A DNA stretch of 64,000 bases from Lachnospiraceae bacterium AC3007 (GTDB taxonomy: Bacteria > Bacillota > Clostridia > Lachnospirales > Lachnospiraceae). Positions 10,030-19,175 of the stretch are shown here, piece by piece. Below the pieces are notes generated by a model. It was given only the letters and a program-made list of their open reading frames with translations, was not told where the DNA came from and made no database searches. The stretch spans positions 63,188-127,187 of the forward strand of contig KK211273.1 in the NCBI GenBank assembly GCA_000621405.1. Reading direction: 5' to 3'. Position 1 is the first letter of the stretch. Each line of letters begins with the position of its first letter. Position numbers and translations under genes: made by a program.

Positions 10030-11787
10030 TCAAGCCTTGCTCTTGGCCTCAGCCTGCTTCTTGAAAGCATTGACAGCCTCGATCACGAGGATCACTGCAA
10101 GGACTATCATTGCCGAAGCAAATATAAGCTGGAACCATACTCCGAACATTGCACGTCCTACGGATGTGCCTGCCTCAAGAGCCTTTCCTACGGATACTCC
10201 GCCTGCCACATCCTTAACCTGAGCTATGACCTTCATGATAAGGCTTGTGAGCGTTGCGCAGAGCATGAATACCATGGGAACGTAGAACATCTTGTTGTTC
10301 TTGCCTACCTCGCCGAGCCAGCAGCATACAGCGAGAAGAGCGATACCTGCAAGGAGCTGGTTAGCTGCTCCGAAGAGAGCCCAGATCTCGTTGAGGCTGT
10401 ATCCGCCGAATACGCATCCGATGACGACCATGAAGAGCGTACCGCAGAGAGGATGAGCAAGAACCTTGCGAATCCCTGTGGCATCCTTGTAGCTGGTCTC
10501 ATTCTCCTTAAGGAAGAGCTCGGAGAACATGAATCTTGAAAGTCTTGTGGCCGAGTCAAGAGATGTAAGTGCGAATACCGAAACCGCAAGCGTCAGAAGA
10601 GCTGCGATAACGTTGTACTGTGTAGAGCCCTCAGGTCCGAACATGGTAGCGATACCTGCACCGAAGGCTGCTGAAGGTGATCCGAAGTCACCGTTTGTAA
10701 ACTTTGAAAATACCATTCCGACGGATATCAGTGAGATGATACCAAGAGCAGACTCTATGAGCATCGAACCGTAGCCGATGGGCTTTGCGTGAGACTCATT
10801 GGCGATCTGCTTTGATGAAGTACCCGTGGATATAAGTGAATGGAATCCTGAGCATGCCCCGCAGGCAACTGTTATGAAGAGTGCAGGGAACATGAAGCCG
10901 AGCTTCTCATTGTTGAAGCCTGTGAAAGCGGGAAGCTGGAACTCAGCCGTGCCCGCAAATGCCGAGAAGAGGATTCCGAATACAGCTATGGCCATCATCG
11001 CATAAAGAAGGAATGATGACAGATAGTCACGGGGCTGTAGCATGATCCACACGGGGATCAGCGAAGCGATGGCGATGTATGCGCCGATGAAGACTATCCA
11101 TGCTGTCCTTCCCATAGCAAAGCCGACATTAAGTCCGACTACCGTGATGATAACGATACCGATGATACCGATCACTGTAGCGGGGCCTGTCTTCATGCCG
11201 CCCCTGTTCGTCATGATGCCGTAGAGCACTGCGAGCAGGATGAAGAGCACGGAGATGATAGCCGTTGTCTGATTGTTGGTAGGTGATGTCACAAAACCGA
11301 ACTGTCCTGCATCGGCAGCTGTGAAGAATGTGCCGGCAACGACATTAACGAAAGATGCAACCACGAGGATCAGCACCAGGAGCGCGAAGATAGTGAAGAG
11401 CTTCTTGGCCCTGTCTCCCATTGAATCCTTGATGATCTCTCCAACAGATTTACCGTCATGTCTGATGGAAGCAAAGAGTGAACCGAAGTCCTGAAGTCCT
11501 CCGAAGAAGATACCTCCGATAACGCACCACAGGAACACGGGAACCCATCCGAAGACTGCAGCCTGGATAGGGCCGTTGATGGGGCCTGCGCCGGCGATCG
11601 ATGAGAAGTGATGTCCCATCAGCACTGCGGGATGAGCAGGCACATAGTCTACGCCGTCACCCCTGGTATTGGCAGGAGTAGGGCGCGAAGGGTCGATACC
11701 CCACTGCTTTGCAAGCCAGCTTCCATACCAGACGTAGCCTATGACAAGCAAAACAATAGCAGCAAGAATAATGAGTAACGCTGTCAT
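10030..11787 (-). CDS. cstA: CstA family peptide/pyruvate transporter
   Basis: 585 residues with a dense series of hydrophobic segments (over a dozen) and the CstA family hallmarks: VDYVPAHPAVLMGHHFSSIA near residue 50, then AGPINGPIQAA and FGWVPVFLWCVIGGIFFGG. CstA proteins were found as carbon-starvation proteins and are linked to uptake of peptides or pyruvate. The start ATG at 11787 follows AAGGAGAG. The C-terminal tail is Lys/Ala-rich. Substrate cannot be told from sequence; no LytTR-type pyruvate sensor gene lies next to it. Confidence 0.92.
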   Translation of the reverse strand: MTALLIILAAIVLLVIGYVWYGSWLAKQWGIDPSRPTPANTRGDGVDYVPAHPAVLMGHHFSSIAGAGPINGPIQAAVFGWVPVFLWCVIGGIFFGGLQDFGSLFASIRHDGKSVGEIIKDSMGDRAKKLFTIFALLVLILVVASFVNVVAGTFFTAADAGQFGFVTSPTNNQTTAIISVLFILLAVLYGIMTNRGGMKTGPATVIGIIGIVIITVVGLNVGFAMGRTAWIVFIGAYIAIASLIPVWIMLQPRDYLSSFLLYAMMAIAVFGILFSAFAGTAEFQLPAFTGFNNEKLGFMFPALFITVACGACSGFHSLISTGTSSKQIANESHAKPIGYGSMLIESALGIISLISVGMVFSKFTNGDFGSPSAAFGAGIATMFGPEGSTQYNVIAALLTLAVSVFALTSLDSATRLSRFMFSELFLKENETSYKDATGIRKVLAHPLCGTLFMVVIGCVFGGYSLNEIWALFGAANQLLAGIALLAVCCWLGEVGKNNKMFYVPMVFMLCATLTSLIMKVIAQVKDVAGGVSVGKALEAGTSVGRAMFGVWFQLIFASAMIVLAVILVIEAVNAFKKQAEAKSKA

Positions 11788-11822
11788 AATAACTCTCCTT
11801 TTCTTAAATATGAAATGATTAT

Positions 11823-12218
11823 TTATGCAAAGAGCTTCTTCAGCACCTCGCCCTGACGGTTGCAGACGAGTCTGCCGGTGGAATGCTCATAAGCAATCAC
11901 CCTGAGTTCGCTCCATCCCCAGAATGTGAAGCGGTAACTCTTGTAGCGGCGTGTCTTTCTTATCTTTTTCTTCGCCGCCTCATCTATGGTATCCGCGGTG
12001 ATTATAAGGATCCCGTCGGAATTCCTGTGGTTTGGCTTTACATCGGCGCGGTCAAGCGTCTCGCTCCATGCTTTTTCGCAAAGAGAATCGTACTTTTCCT
12101 CATCGAGCTCCGGCTCATCCATAAAGAACGCTGTCTCCATGGAATCCATCTCGGTGATCTTCGCCGACTTGATCAGGAAGAATTCCTCACTGTGTGAGTT
12201 GAAGGTCGCTTCCGCCAT
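11823..12218 (-). CDS. Conserved protein of unknown function, N-terminus unresolved
   Basis: 131 residues from the first ATG (12218), but the same frame stays open to 12383 and the extra part reads like protein ([20 protein letters not shown], then YDINRKTPVEPF). No ATG, GTG or TTG lies in that stretch. The true start may therefore be a rare codon (ATA at 12305 or 12290) or a frameshift may join it to the gene at 12302-12616. The body (HSEEFFLIKSAKITEMDSME, NHRNSDGILIITADTIDEAA, KKIRKTRRYKSYRF) resembles a small clostridial family that I recall as DUF8052-like; that name is from memory. No catalytic motif seen. Located between cstA and the next small gene. Confidence 0.6.
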   Translation of the reverse strand: MAEATFNSHSEEFFLIKSAKITEMDSMETAFFMDEPELDEEKYDSLCEKAWSETLDRADVKPNHRNSDGILIITADTIDEAAKKKIRKTRRYKSYRFTFWGWSELRVIAYEHSTGRLVCNRQGEVLKKLFA

Positions 12219-12301
12219 AAAAGGTTCGACCGGGGTCTTACGGTTGATATCGTAATACTGCTCATAGGAACCTATGACCTTTTCTAGTATCTCCCGTCTC
12301 T

Positions 12302-12616
12302 TTATAGCCTTATCCCCTTCATTGTCAGCCTGTGGAAGAACAAAAACGCCCTTTCTCTCCCGAAGGATACCTCGTCCTCTATCTCAAGGATGTAATTCGG
12401 AAAGAGTACCCTGCCGACGTCTGTCTTTACCTCGTGATAGCCCTGCTTCTGTATCAGGTAATCAGCGGTCTTATCATCGACAAGTCTTAAGTACAGCTCT
12501 GTCACTTCCAGATCGGAGTGGTTCGCTCCCGCGACCTCTACCGCTATATTGCGCCTGCCCCTGTGCTCCATATAAGAAAGCAGATCTTGCTCGTAGCTGA
12601 CTTTTATATCCTTCAT
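12302..12616 (-). CDS. Small conserved protein of unknown function
   Basis: 104 residues starting [18 protein letters not shown] do not recognise it with confidence. It has an alternating beta-type pattern ([40 protein letters not shown]), no Cys, no membrane segment and no signal peptide. The compact beta-rich composition loosely resembles HesB/IscA-type folds, but no Cys ligands are present. Its end overlaps the upstream extension of the following gene, so the pair is probably translationally coupled, or is one protein split by a frameshift. Confidence 0.5.
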   Translation of the reverse strand: MKDIKVSYEQDLLSYMEHRGRRNIAVEVAGANHSDLEVTELYLRLVDDKTADYLIQKQGYHEVKTDVGRVLFPNYILEIEDEVSFGRERAFLFFHRLTMKGIRL

Positions 12617-12727
12617 GATCTTTCAAACAAAAAGGTATTATATACCCTGTATTAAAATAAGTGCAAAATTGTTACGAAATTGTTTCCTGCAATAGTTATC
12701 CCCGCAAAAACAATTCGCCCGCTGGTA

Positions 12728-13270
12728 TTACTTTACTGTAAGAAGGTCAGCGACTTCCTTCCTCTTGGGAGCTTCAGGATCCTCATCCGGATAACCCACG
12801 GGGATAAGGGCCGAAACCTTCTGTCCCTCGGGGATCTCCACGATCCCTGCAACAGCCGCCTCATCATACACGCCGAGGATGACCGAGCCAAGTCCCTTTG
12901 CAAATGCGGCAAGGCTGAACGCTTCGGAAGCGATACCGGCATCAAATGACTGCCAGTGCTCGCCCTTCGAAGTAGATTCGGAGCCGTCACGCTCATATCC
13001 GGCTCTCTTGTCCACGGTGAGCAGCAGCACCAGCGCGGGCGCGCCTTTTATTATCTTGGTGTTCCACTCAAAGCCCATCACTGCCTCATCGGCTATCCTG
13101 TCCTTTACAGCCTTATCAGTGATCAGCATATATCTCACGGACTGGGTGTTCTTCCATGAAGGCGCAAAGCGGGCAATATCCACTATCTCCTCCATAAGTT
13201 CCTTTGTCACCGGCTGATCCGTGAACTTCCTGATACTCCTTCTGCTTTTGATACCCTCGATAAGTTCCAT
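12728..13270 (-). CDS. Nitroreductase family FMN oxidoreductase
   Basis: 180 residues from the ATG at 13270, which has GAGGAGGT seven bases upstream; the frame to 13342 runs into a repeat and is unlikely. Typical nitroreductase features: IKSRRSIRKFTDQPV at 7-21 (FMN phosphate contacts), DIARFAPSWKNTQ, and the C-terminal segment EIPEGQKVSALIPVGYPDE. Such enzymes use FMN and NAD(P)H to reduce nitro compounds, quinones or flavins. A GC-rich repeat copy (13295-13340) separates it from the fkp gene. Physiological substrate unknown. Confidence 0.9.
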   Translation of the reverse strand: MELIEGIKSRRSIRKFTDQPVTKELMEEIVDIARFAPSWKNTQSVRYMLITDKAVKDRIADEAVMGFEWNTKIIKGAPALVLLLTVDKRAGYERDGSESTSKGEHWQSFDAGIASEAFSLAAFAKGLGSVILGVYDEAAVAGIVEIPEGQKVSALIPVGYPDEDPEAPKRKEVADLLTVK

Positions 13271-13294
13271 AGCATACCTCCTCTTTTTTTTTGA

Positions 13295-13340
13295 ACAGGA
13301 CAAAAGAACCGTCCCCCTGTCCTGCTGCCCCTGTCCTGTC
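13295..13340. repeat. Dispersed 'GAACCGTCCCC' repeat, partial copy
   Basis: Contains AAGAACCGTCCCCCTGTCCT inside a CAGGAC/GTCCTG inverted repeat. It shares the GAACCGTCCCC core with the palindromes at 22921-22987 and 43780-43847 and the half copy at 42046-42066. Confidence 0.7.
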
Positions 13341-16254
13341 ATACTAGTTCACTGTCCCATACTCCTATATCCGTATCCTGAAAGACCGACCACAGCCTTT
13401 TCTGGAGCTCGTCGCGGCTGACGCCTTTTCTCAGCATCACCTGCAGGAAGCCTCCGCCGCCGGCACCGCATATCATGCGGCCCTGCAGGAGATCATCCAC
13501 CGAATCGAAGATCTGATCGATCAGGGTATTGGTGGAGCCCGCGTCTATCATCTTGCTGAGCTCCCAGTGTCTGTCCAGAAGATCCGCAAAGTCGTCCACA
13601 TGCCCTCTCTCAAGCTCAAACTTCATAAGGGCGGCAACCCTCTGTATCTCGTTAAGTGCGTAGACCGTATCTTTTTCATTTCCTATATATCTGCCTACGA
13701 CATCCCGGAGCAGGTTCCTTGCAAGTCTTCTCTGTCCGGTATAGATAAGACAGAATCTTTGATTCAGCTCATCTTTTGTAGCCTCGTCGAGATCCACATG
13801 CTCCACCCGGATGACCTGGCGCAATCCCGGCGCGCTCGTGATGTACTTTATCCCGTCAGTCACGCCGCCGACCTGATCCTGCCAGCCGCCGCCCGTGGAC
13901 ATGATCTGCTCCATGCACAGCACGTGGCTGTAGAGATCATCCTCCGTATAGTCGATGCCGAAGAAATCAAAGAGTCCCCTGACGCAGGCTGCAGCAAGGA
14001 TGCTCGATGTCCCGAGCCCGCTGCCCTTCGGCACTCCGACTACTTCGGTATTCATCCTGAATCCGCCTCCGAGTCTTTCAAGTATCGCGTCGAGATCTCC
14101 GCCCTCTTCCGGGATTATCCCGCAGGCAAGGAGAGCCGCTTTCTGCAGCACATACGGATCGAAGGGATCGCCCACCGACTGCAGGGCACGAATATCATCG
14201 AATTCGCCGTGCACATCCATGTCGCTGCTCTCAAAGGCCACGACCTTTCTGTCCAGACGGTCCAGCGTCACCTTCACAGGTCTTTCACCACGGATCAGCA
14301 CCGCGGCGTTGATCACGGTGCCTCCGTTCTCATTGCAGTATGGAGGAGTATCGCTCCAGCCCCCGCCCCAGTTGACCCTTAAGGGAAGCGAGACTTCGTG
14401 ATGGTCGCGGGATATCCTGGCTGAAGTGTTTTCCTTAAGTCCTTTCAGGGTCTCCTTAAGAATACCCTGCCTTAAGGTCTTGAAGGATATGCCCGTCTCC
14501 CTTTCGCCGTCTGCTCCTCCGAGAGCGCATCCCACGTAATAGTGCAGACGCATAGCCCGTCCGAAGCCGGCTTTTTCCGACCTCTCTTCAAGCCAGGCCC
14601 TCTGTGTATTTGTGAGCTTTTCAAGCTTCGGAACGTTCCCCGCAGCTTCTCTGTCGTCTATCATGCGGGCGATCTCATTCATCTTCACGAGATCTGCCAT
14701 CCTGCGGCTCCAGTCAAGGAGCGCGTGGGGATCGGCATCCCTGAAGCCTTCAGCCATTGATTTGCACCCGGCGCCATAAGCCGGATCCAGGGCCCCTTCA
14801 GACGTTACTGCTTTATAGAGTTCAAGCGCTTTCCCTATCGCTTCCTCTATGGTGTCGCACTCGGGGTAGAGCGGCTTGTTCCAAAGGATATCGTCGATCT
14901 TCTTTCCGAACAGCTTATCTTCTTTTGGATTGTCGTCCACTCCGTATATCCTGCACACAAACTTGCCGTTTGTCTGCTTCAGTCCATGAAGCACTACATC
15001 GGACGGGATATCGGTCCCGCTTATCACATCAAGGCAGGATATCACAGAGCCGCATCCTATCTTTACTCCGTCATGGATATAAGAAGTCTCTATATAGCAT
15101 CCCTCGCCTATCTCATTATCCCTGCCGAGCACCGAGCCGTAGCCTGCAGCGCGGCTGTCCATGGCGCATCCCGTCCGACCGGTCCAGTCGAGGTTCCTGT
15201 ATTTCTCTATCTCCTCCGTCATAAGGGAGAGTACTTCTCTCGTGGTCCCGAAGTGTATGAACTTCGCGGGAGCCATGCGCATGACCTTCATATTATACGA
15301 GGAAATGGCGTCCCACACTCTCAGTCTTGCTTCTTCAAGCTCTTCCGTCATCTCTCCTTCCGGAGCCTGAGTCAGGTAATCCTCCAGCGTCGCATCCTTC
15401 GAGAGAGGATAGTGCAGATCTCCGTAGAGGGACAGTCTTACTTTTTGATCTACGAGCGCTCTGTATTTTTCCTCATCAAATACGCCGTCAGTGGATATGA
15501 GGCCGTAGAGCGACTCGAGCAGGTCCACTCCAAATATCACTGCGCCCGTATCTATGTCCACGGAGCCCGATCCGTTCACGGCTCCGGCTTCCCTGAGCTT
15601 CTCGACGGACTGCTTGTGAAGGAAGGATCTTAAGATGCCGTTATCGTCCCTTAAGAATACGCCGTGATTCCTGCCGGTCTCGGCTGATTCCTTGAAGCTG
15701 ATGCAGGCAGCTCCGTGGCCGCTGTAATCTATCAGCAGCGGATTGAAGATCAGCAGCACGTCACCGCTCAGGATCATCATTCCTTCCCTGATCCTGCCGG
15801 GAACCGCCGACATCGTCATTATGAATTCGTCAAAGAGCGTGGAGGATCTGCCATCCGGAAGCTCGTGGGGCACCGGCGAGAAAAGCTTTCCAAGCGCCGA
15901 ATACTGCGGCACTCTCTTGCTGTCGCCGCCGCTGTGGATCACGAGGATCCGAAGGCCCGAAAAATCTTTTTCGACGGATCTGATATATTTCAGCACGGAA
16001 AGGGTGGCTCCACCCGAACCTATCCTTACATTCCCTTCATCGGGGATCACTATGTATCTGGTATGCGAAGGCAGATATCCCTCTCTGGCCTTCAGCTGGG
16101 CACGAAAGCCCTCGGCCTGATGATCATCGGATGCCGTGAGTATCACATAATCCCATACAGGGAAGTCAGAATTATTCAGCGACCTTTCGTGATCGCTCCA
16201 GGCGTCCTTATATGATTGTGATAGATATAGGGATTCGTTTATCATGCCCCTCAT
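13339..16254 (-). CDS. fkp: Bifunctional fucokinase / GDP-fucose pyrophosphorylase
   Basis: 971 residues, close to the ~950 of Bacteroides Fkp. The N-terminal half is the nucleotidyltransferase (GNVRIGSGGATLSVLKY at 74-90, then SGGDSKRVPQYSALGKLF), followed by a left-handed beta-helix-like stretch near 370-430 (GEGCYIETSYIHDGVKIGCG). The C-terminal half is a GHMP kinase with SLPLRVNWGGGWSDTPPY and the ATP loop GVPKGSGLGTSSI near 740. Together they turn L-fucose into L-fucose-1-phosphate and GDP-fucose for glycan fucosylation. The start could also be ATG 16245. Salvage fusions are best known from Bacteroidetes, so the occurrence here is notable. No fucosyltransferase lies beside it. Confidence 0.93.
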   Translation of the reverse strand: MRGMINESLYLSQSYKDAWSDHERSLNNSDFPVWDYVILTASDDHQAEGFRAQLKAREGYLPSHTRYIVIPDEGNVRIGSGGATLSVLKYIRSVEKDFSGLRILVIHSGGDSKRVPQYSALGKLFSPVPHELPDGRSSTLFDEFIMTMSAVPGRIREGMMILSGDVLLIFNPLLIDYSGHGAACISFKESAETGRNHGVFLRDDNGILRSFLHKQSVEKLREAGAVNGSGSVDIDTGAVIFGVDLLESLYGLISTDGVFDEEKYRALVDQKVRLSLYGDLHYPLSKDATLEDYLTQAPEGEMTEELEEARLRVWDAISSYNMKVMRMAPAKFIHFGTTREVLSLMTEEIEKYRNLDWTGRTGCAMDSRAAGYGSVLGRDNEIGEGCYIETSYIHDGVKIGCGSVISCLDVISGTDIPSDVVLHGLKQTNGKFVCRIYGVDDNPKEDKLFGKKIDDILWNKPLYPECDTIEEAIGKALELYKAVTSEGALDPAYGAGCKSMAEGFRDADPHALLDWSRRMADLVKMNEIARMIDDREAAGNVPKLEKLTNTQRAWLEERSEKAGFGRAMRLHYYVGCALGGADGERETGISFKTLRQGILKETLKGLKENTSARISRDHHEVSLPLRVNWGGGWSDTPPYCNENGGTVINAAVLIRGERPVKVTLDRLDRKVVAFESSDMDVHGEFDDIRALQSVGDPFDPYVLQKAALLACGIIPEEGGDLDAILERLGGGFRMNTEVVGVPKGSGLGTSSILAAACVRGLFDFFGIDYTEDDLYSHVLCMEQIMSTGGGWQDQVGGVTDGIKYITSAPGLRQVIRVEHVDLDEATKDELNQRFCLIYTGQRRLARNLLRDVVGRYIGNEKDTVYALNEIQRVAALMKFELERGHVDDFADLLDRHWELSKMIDAGSTNTLIDQIFDSVDDLLQGRMICGAGGGGFLQVMLRKGVSRDELQKRLWSVFQDTDIGVWDSELV

Positions 16255-16295
16255 TATACACTATGTAAAAAAGCAAGGACAAGGACAGAGTACTC

Positions 16296-16324
16296 TTGGA
16301 AAATAATATCCTCTTTGCTACAAT
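16296..16324 (+). promoter_or_regulatory. Sigma-A-type promoter of the flavin reductase-rubredoxin gene
   Basis: TTGGAA (16296-16301), a 17-base spacer, then TACAAT (16319-16324). Placed 37 bases before the ATG at 16361, in the gap between divergent genes. Confidence 0.6.
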
Positions 16325-16360
16325 TGAATGGATATCAGGCATCAAGAAGGAGGTGTTTTC

Positions 16361-16984
16361 ATGGATAACAAGGCAATGTACAAGCTTTCTTACGGACTCT
16401 TTGTGCTGACTGCAAAGGTCGGCGACAAGGAAAACGGCTGCATTACAAATACAGCGATACAGGTTGCTTCCGAGCCCAATCAGATCGCTGTGGCAGTGAA
16501 CAAGGCTAACTATACTCATGACATGATCATGCAGACAAAGAAGTGCAATATCTCAGTGATAAGCGAAGCTGCGGACTTTGAGCTTTTCAAACACTTTGGC
16601 TTTCAGTCGGGAAGAGACGTCGACAAGTTCGCCTCCTTTACGGACTGTGCTCATGCGGATAACGGGATTCCTTATATCACAAAGGGAACCAATGCTTATT
16701 TCTCTTTGGAGATAAAGCAGACCGTGGATCTCGGCTCGCATACTCTTTTTGTCGGGGAGCCTGTCGCCATGGAAGTTCTGTCAGCTGACGAGTCTGCTAC
16801 CTATTCATATTACCAGAGTAATATCAAGCCTAAGCCCGAGGCTGTCGGCAAGACTCCTGACGGCCAGACCGTATGGAGATGTAAGATATGCGGGTATGAA
16901 TATGTGGGAGAGGAGCTTCCCGAGGATTTCATCTGTCCCATCTGCAAGCATCCTGCTTCCGACTTTGAGAAGGTCGTCAAGTGA
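16361..16984 (+). CDS. Flavin reductase-rubredoxin fusion (high-molecular-weight rubredoxin)
   Basis: 207 residues from ATG 16361, which has AGAAGGAGG at 16345-16353; the frame from 16328 includes that site and is not coding. The first ~160 residues are a flavin reductase-like FMN domain (YKLSYGLFVLTAKVGDKENG, CITNTAIQVASEPNQIAVAV). The C-terminal ~40 are rubredoxin with two CxxC knuckles, Cys174/Cys177 (CKICGYEYVGEELPEDF) and Cys192/Cys195 (CPICKHPASDF). In anaerobes such proteins pass electrons from NAD(P)H to oxygen- or NO-reducing flavodiiron proteins. It has its own promoter and is convergent with the PrsW gene. Confidence 0.92.
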   Translation: MDNKAMYKLSYGLFVLTAKVGDKENGCITNTAIQVASEPNQIAVAVNKANYTHDMIMQTKKCNISVISEAADFELFKHFGFQSGRDVDKFASFTDCAHADNGIPYITKGTNAYFSLEIKQTVDLGSHTLFVGEPVAMEVLSADESATYSYYQSNIKPKPEAVGKTPDGQTVWRCKICGYEYVGEELPEDFICPICKHPASDFEKVVK

Positions 16985-16987
16985 GAT

Positions 16988-17668
16988 CTATCTTCTCCTC
17001 TTTACTGCTTTTTCGATGAGGATCACGGCAAATACGTAATTAACGATGGTCAGATACATCGCGACAAATACGGATATCGCGTACCTTGTGTTGAGGGAAA
17101 GCAGAAAATCAATAAATGCGTGTATCAGCAAAGGGATAAAAAGGGCCTTCATCCGATAAGATCGGGCGGAGGCCTTATCTTCCATAAGTTCCGCGCTCCT
17201 GGCAAGTCCGAGGCAATATCCCATGATCACTCCATACGCGGCATGGTTCGGGACCGTAAAGATCGCTCTTGCGATGGCGAGCACTATAGAGCTGTCCTGC
17301 AGAAAGAATATGTTCTCGATCGTTGCAAACGCCAATCCTGCCGTAACGGAATACACTATCATGGACATCGGATCATATCCGTCAAGCGCCTTCCTTGTCC
17401 CAAGCCTTATTGAGATATATTTTGTGCCTTCTTCGATGAGTCCCACGAACAGAAGATTATGGATGAACTGATAGATGATGCTGTCCTGATCCAGAAAACC
17501 TTCTATAAAATCCACGACCGTGAGATCGATGGTGAGTGTTACGATGATAGCCAGTATCCCGAGAAAGAAGAGTTTTACGACTCTGCCAAAGTTTCTTTTA
17601 TTAATGCACTTTGTGAACCCGAGCACCAGGAAGATGATGGCGGACGGTAAAAGAGAAAGTATCAGCAT
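16988..17668 (-). CDS. PrsW-family intramembrane glutamic protease
   Basis: 226 residues with about seven or eight hydrophobic segments. The family motifs are present: LIEEGTKY with Glu79/Glu80, FATIENIFF near 115, PNHAAYGVIMGY near 140 and a C-terminal HAFIDF. PrsW of Bacillus cleaves the anti-sigma factor RsiW; related proteins are presumed membrane-embedded glutamic peptidases. No anti-sigma gene is adjacent. Separated by 13 bases from the DHH gene upstream, so it is the distal gene of a TIR-DHH-PrsW run on the minus strand. Confidence 0.88.
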   Translation of the reverse strand: MLILSLLPSAIIFLVLGFTKCINKRNFGRVVKLFFLGILAIIVTLTIDLTVVDFIEGFLDQDSIIYQFIHNLLFVGLIEEGTKYISIRLGTRKALDGYDPMSMIVYSVTAGLAFATIENIFFLQDSSIVLAIARAIFTVPNHAAYGVIMGYCLGLARSAELMEDKASARSYRMKALFIPLLIHAFIDFLLSLNTRYAISVFVAMYLTIVNYVFAVILIEKAVKRRR

Positions 17669-17681
17669 ATGGCTCTTTTCA

Positions 17682-19175
17682 TCATGCGGGTGAATAAGTG
17701 ATGTCGAAGATATCCTTCCTGATTATGTAAAAATCCTGCGGATCATCTACGCGGCAGGCGATGTAATCCCCCGTTTCGCCTTTCATATATTTTTCTTCGT
17801 ACCATCTGGTAAAAAGCTTGACGTTCTTATCAAGCTTTGCGGCAGTGATGTATGAGGTACCGTAAGGGACGCATGTGTTGATGCGGTCATAGAGATCAAA
17901 CACCCTGCCGTCGGGCTCCACATATATCCTGGGCGTATATTCAAGCTGCCTGTCATAGACACTTTCTGTCTTTTTGTAACTCGCTTCGAACTTATCTATC
18001 GACATCGTGTACACTTCACCCAGTATCCCGACCATCAGATAGAAAGTGCCGTCGATGATGAGTTCGGTATCTCCCTCAAGAGTACGGACTTTTATCCTGG
18101 TATTCTTTTCAAGGAATGTCAGAGGATCTATGTATCCCAGAGTCAGCGGGTTCTTTTTATATTTTGCAAAGAGGCTCCTGTCGGGTCTGTATTCAGAAGC
18201 AAAGATGATACTGAAGCTTTCAAAATATGTCCTTATCGCCTTATCAAGGTAGTCTCTTATGGAAAGCGAAGGATCATCTGCTCTCATCCTGTCTTCGCTG
18301 ATAAATCCTCCGGCCTTGTAATCCTGTCCGCCTCCCGATCCGACTCCGTTCGTTATCGCCTTTACGAACTCATCTGCCATCACTTCTCTCGTGCAGCTCC
18401 TGACAGAGAGTTTGTATCCGCCGGATACGTGGCCGTATGCAAGGACCACATTGAACTCCGCGACCTGGAGCGCCATATCGCTTATGATGCCGAGGATATT
18501 CGGGTCGCATTCATCTGCCTTGAGCAGCCCGCAGCTGTAATTGCTTATGCAGGTATATCCGGCAAGAGCTTCTCCCGTTATGCGCATTTCTTCAAGGGAG
18601 ATATTACTGTTCGTAAAAAGACGTATCTGAGCTTCGTTGAACACAAGAGCGTCCCTCATATCTTTATCAAGCGGATGAGAGATCTCCGAGAAGTTGCCGG
18701 TATCAGTCATAAGCCCGTAATAAAGGGCCGTGCATACCGCTCTGTCAGAGATGACATCATACCCTTCCTGCTGTATGAGGCTCCATACCAGGGTCGCGCA
18801 GCTCCCCAGTCCGGGACGTATCTCGGAAAGGCTTATGTCCGTGACTCCGTTATGATGATCGATAACGGCAAGATCGTCTGCCTCAAGCTTTGTCACGTTG
18901 CCCTGTCCGTACTGGCAGTCCACGGTGATAAGGAGTCCGTCTATCTTCCCCTCTCCTGCCGCATGATATGAGATCGGGATCTTCAGCTCATTTATCATCA
19001 GCAGAAGGTTTGATTTCCTTATCTTGAAAGGTCCGCTGTAGATGATGCGGACATCTTTCCCGTTTTCTTTAAAATATCTGTACAATCCGTACGCCGAAGC
19101 AAGGGCGTCCGGATCCGGATTGTCGTGGCACTGGATAGTTATCGTATTGAATTTTTCAAGGTCTTTTAATCTCAT
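17682..19175 (-). CDS. DHH/DHHA1 phosphoesterase (NrnA-like) with altered DHHA1 motif
   Basis: 497 residues, longer than NrnA/pAp phosphatase (~320). DHH domain motifs: HDNPDPDALASAYG at 17-30, ITVDCQYGQGN, the DHH triplet in AVIDHHNGV, and GLMTDTGNFS. The C-terminal DHHA1 motif, normally GGGH followed by AAG, reads GSGGGQDYKAGG, with Gln in place of the usual His. A further domain of about 150 residues follows. Family members hydrolyse nano-RNA, pAp or cyclic dinucleotides at a Mn site. The start overlaps the end of the TIR gene by 20 bases. A nucleotide-related role beside a TIR protein is inference. Confidence 0.85.
   Translation of the reverse strand: MRLKDLEKFNTITIQCHDNPDPDALASAYGLYRYFKENGKDVRIIYSGPFKIRKSNLLLMINELKIPISYHAAGEGKIDGLLITVDCQYGQGNVTKLEADDLAVIDHHNGVTDISLSEIRPGLGSCATLVWSLIQQEGYDVISDRAVCTALYYGLMTDTGNFSEISHPLDKDMRDALVFNEAQIRLFTNSNISLEEMRITGEALAGYTCISNYSCGLLKADECDPNILGIISDMALQVAEFNVVLAYGHVSGGYKLSVRSCTREVMADEFVKAITNGVGSGGGQDYKAGGFISEDRMRADDPSLSIRDYLDKAIRTYFESFSIIFASEYRPDRSLFAKYKKNPLTLGYIDPLTFLEKNTRIKVRTLEGDTELIIDGTFYLMVGILGEVYTMSIDKFEASYKKTESVYDRQLEYTPRIYVEPDGRVFDLYDRINTCVPYGTSYITAAKLDKNVKLFTRWYEEKYMKGETGDYIACRVDDPQDFYIIRKDIFDITYSPA

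Noticed and set aside
12956-13421. Plus-strand frames across the nitroreductase and repeat
   Set aside because: They are opposite-strand shadows with no ribosome binding site or recognisable product.
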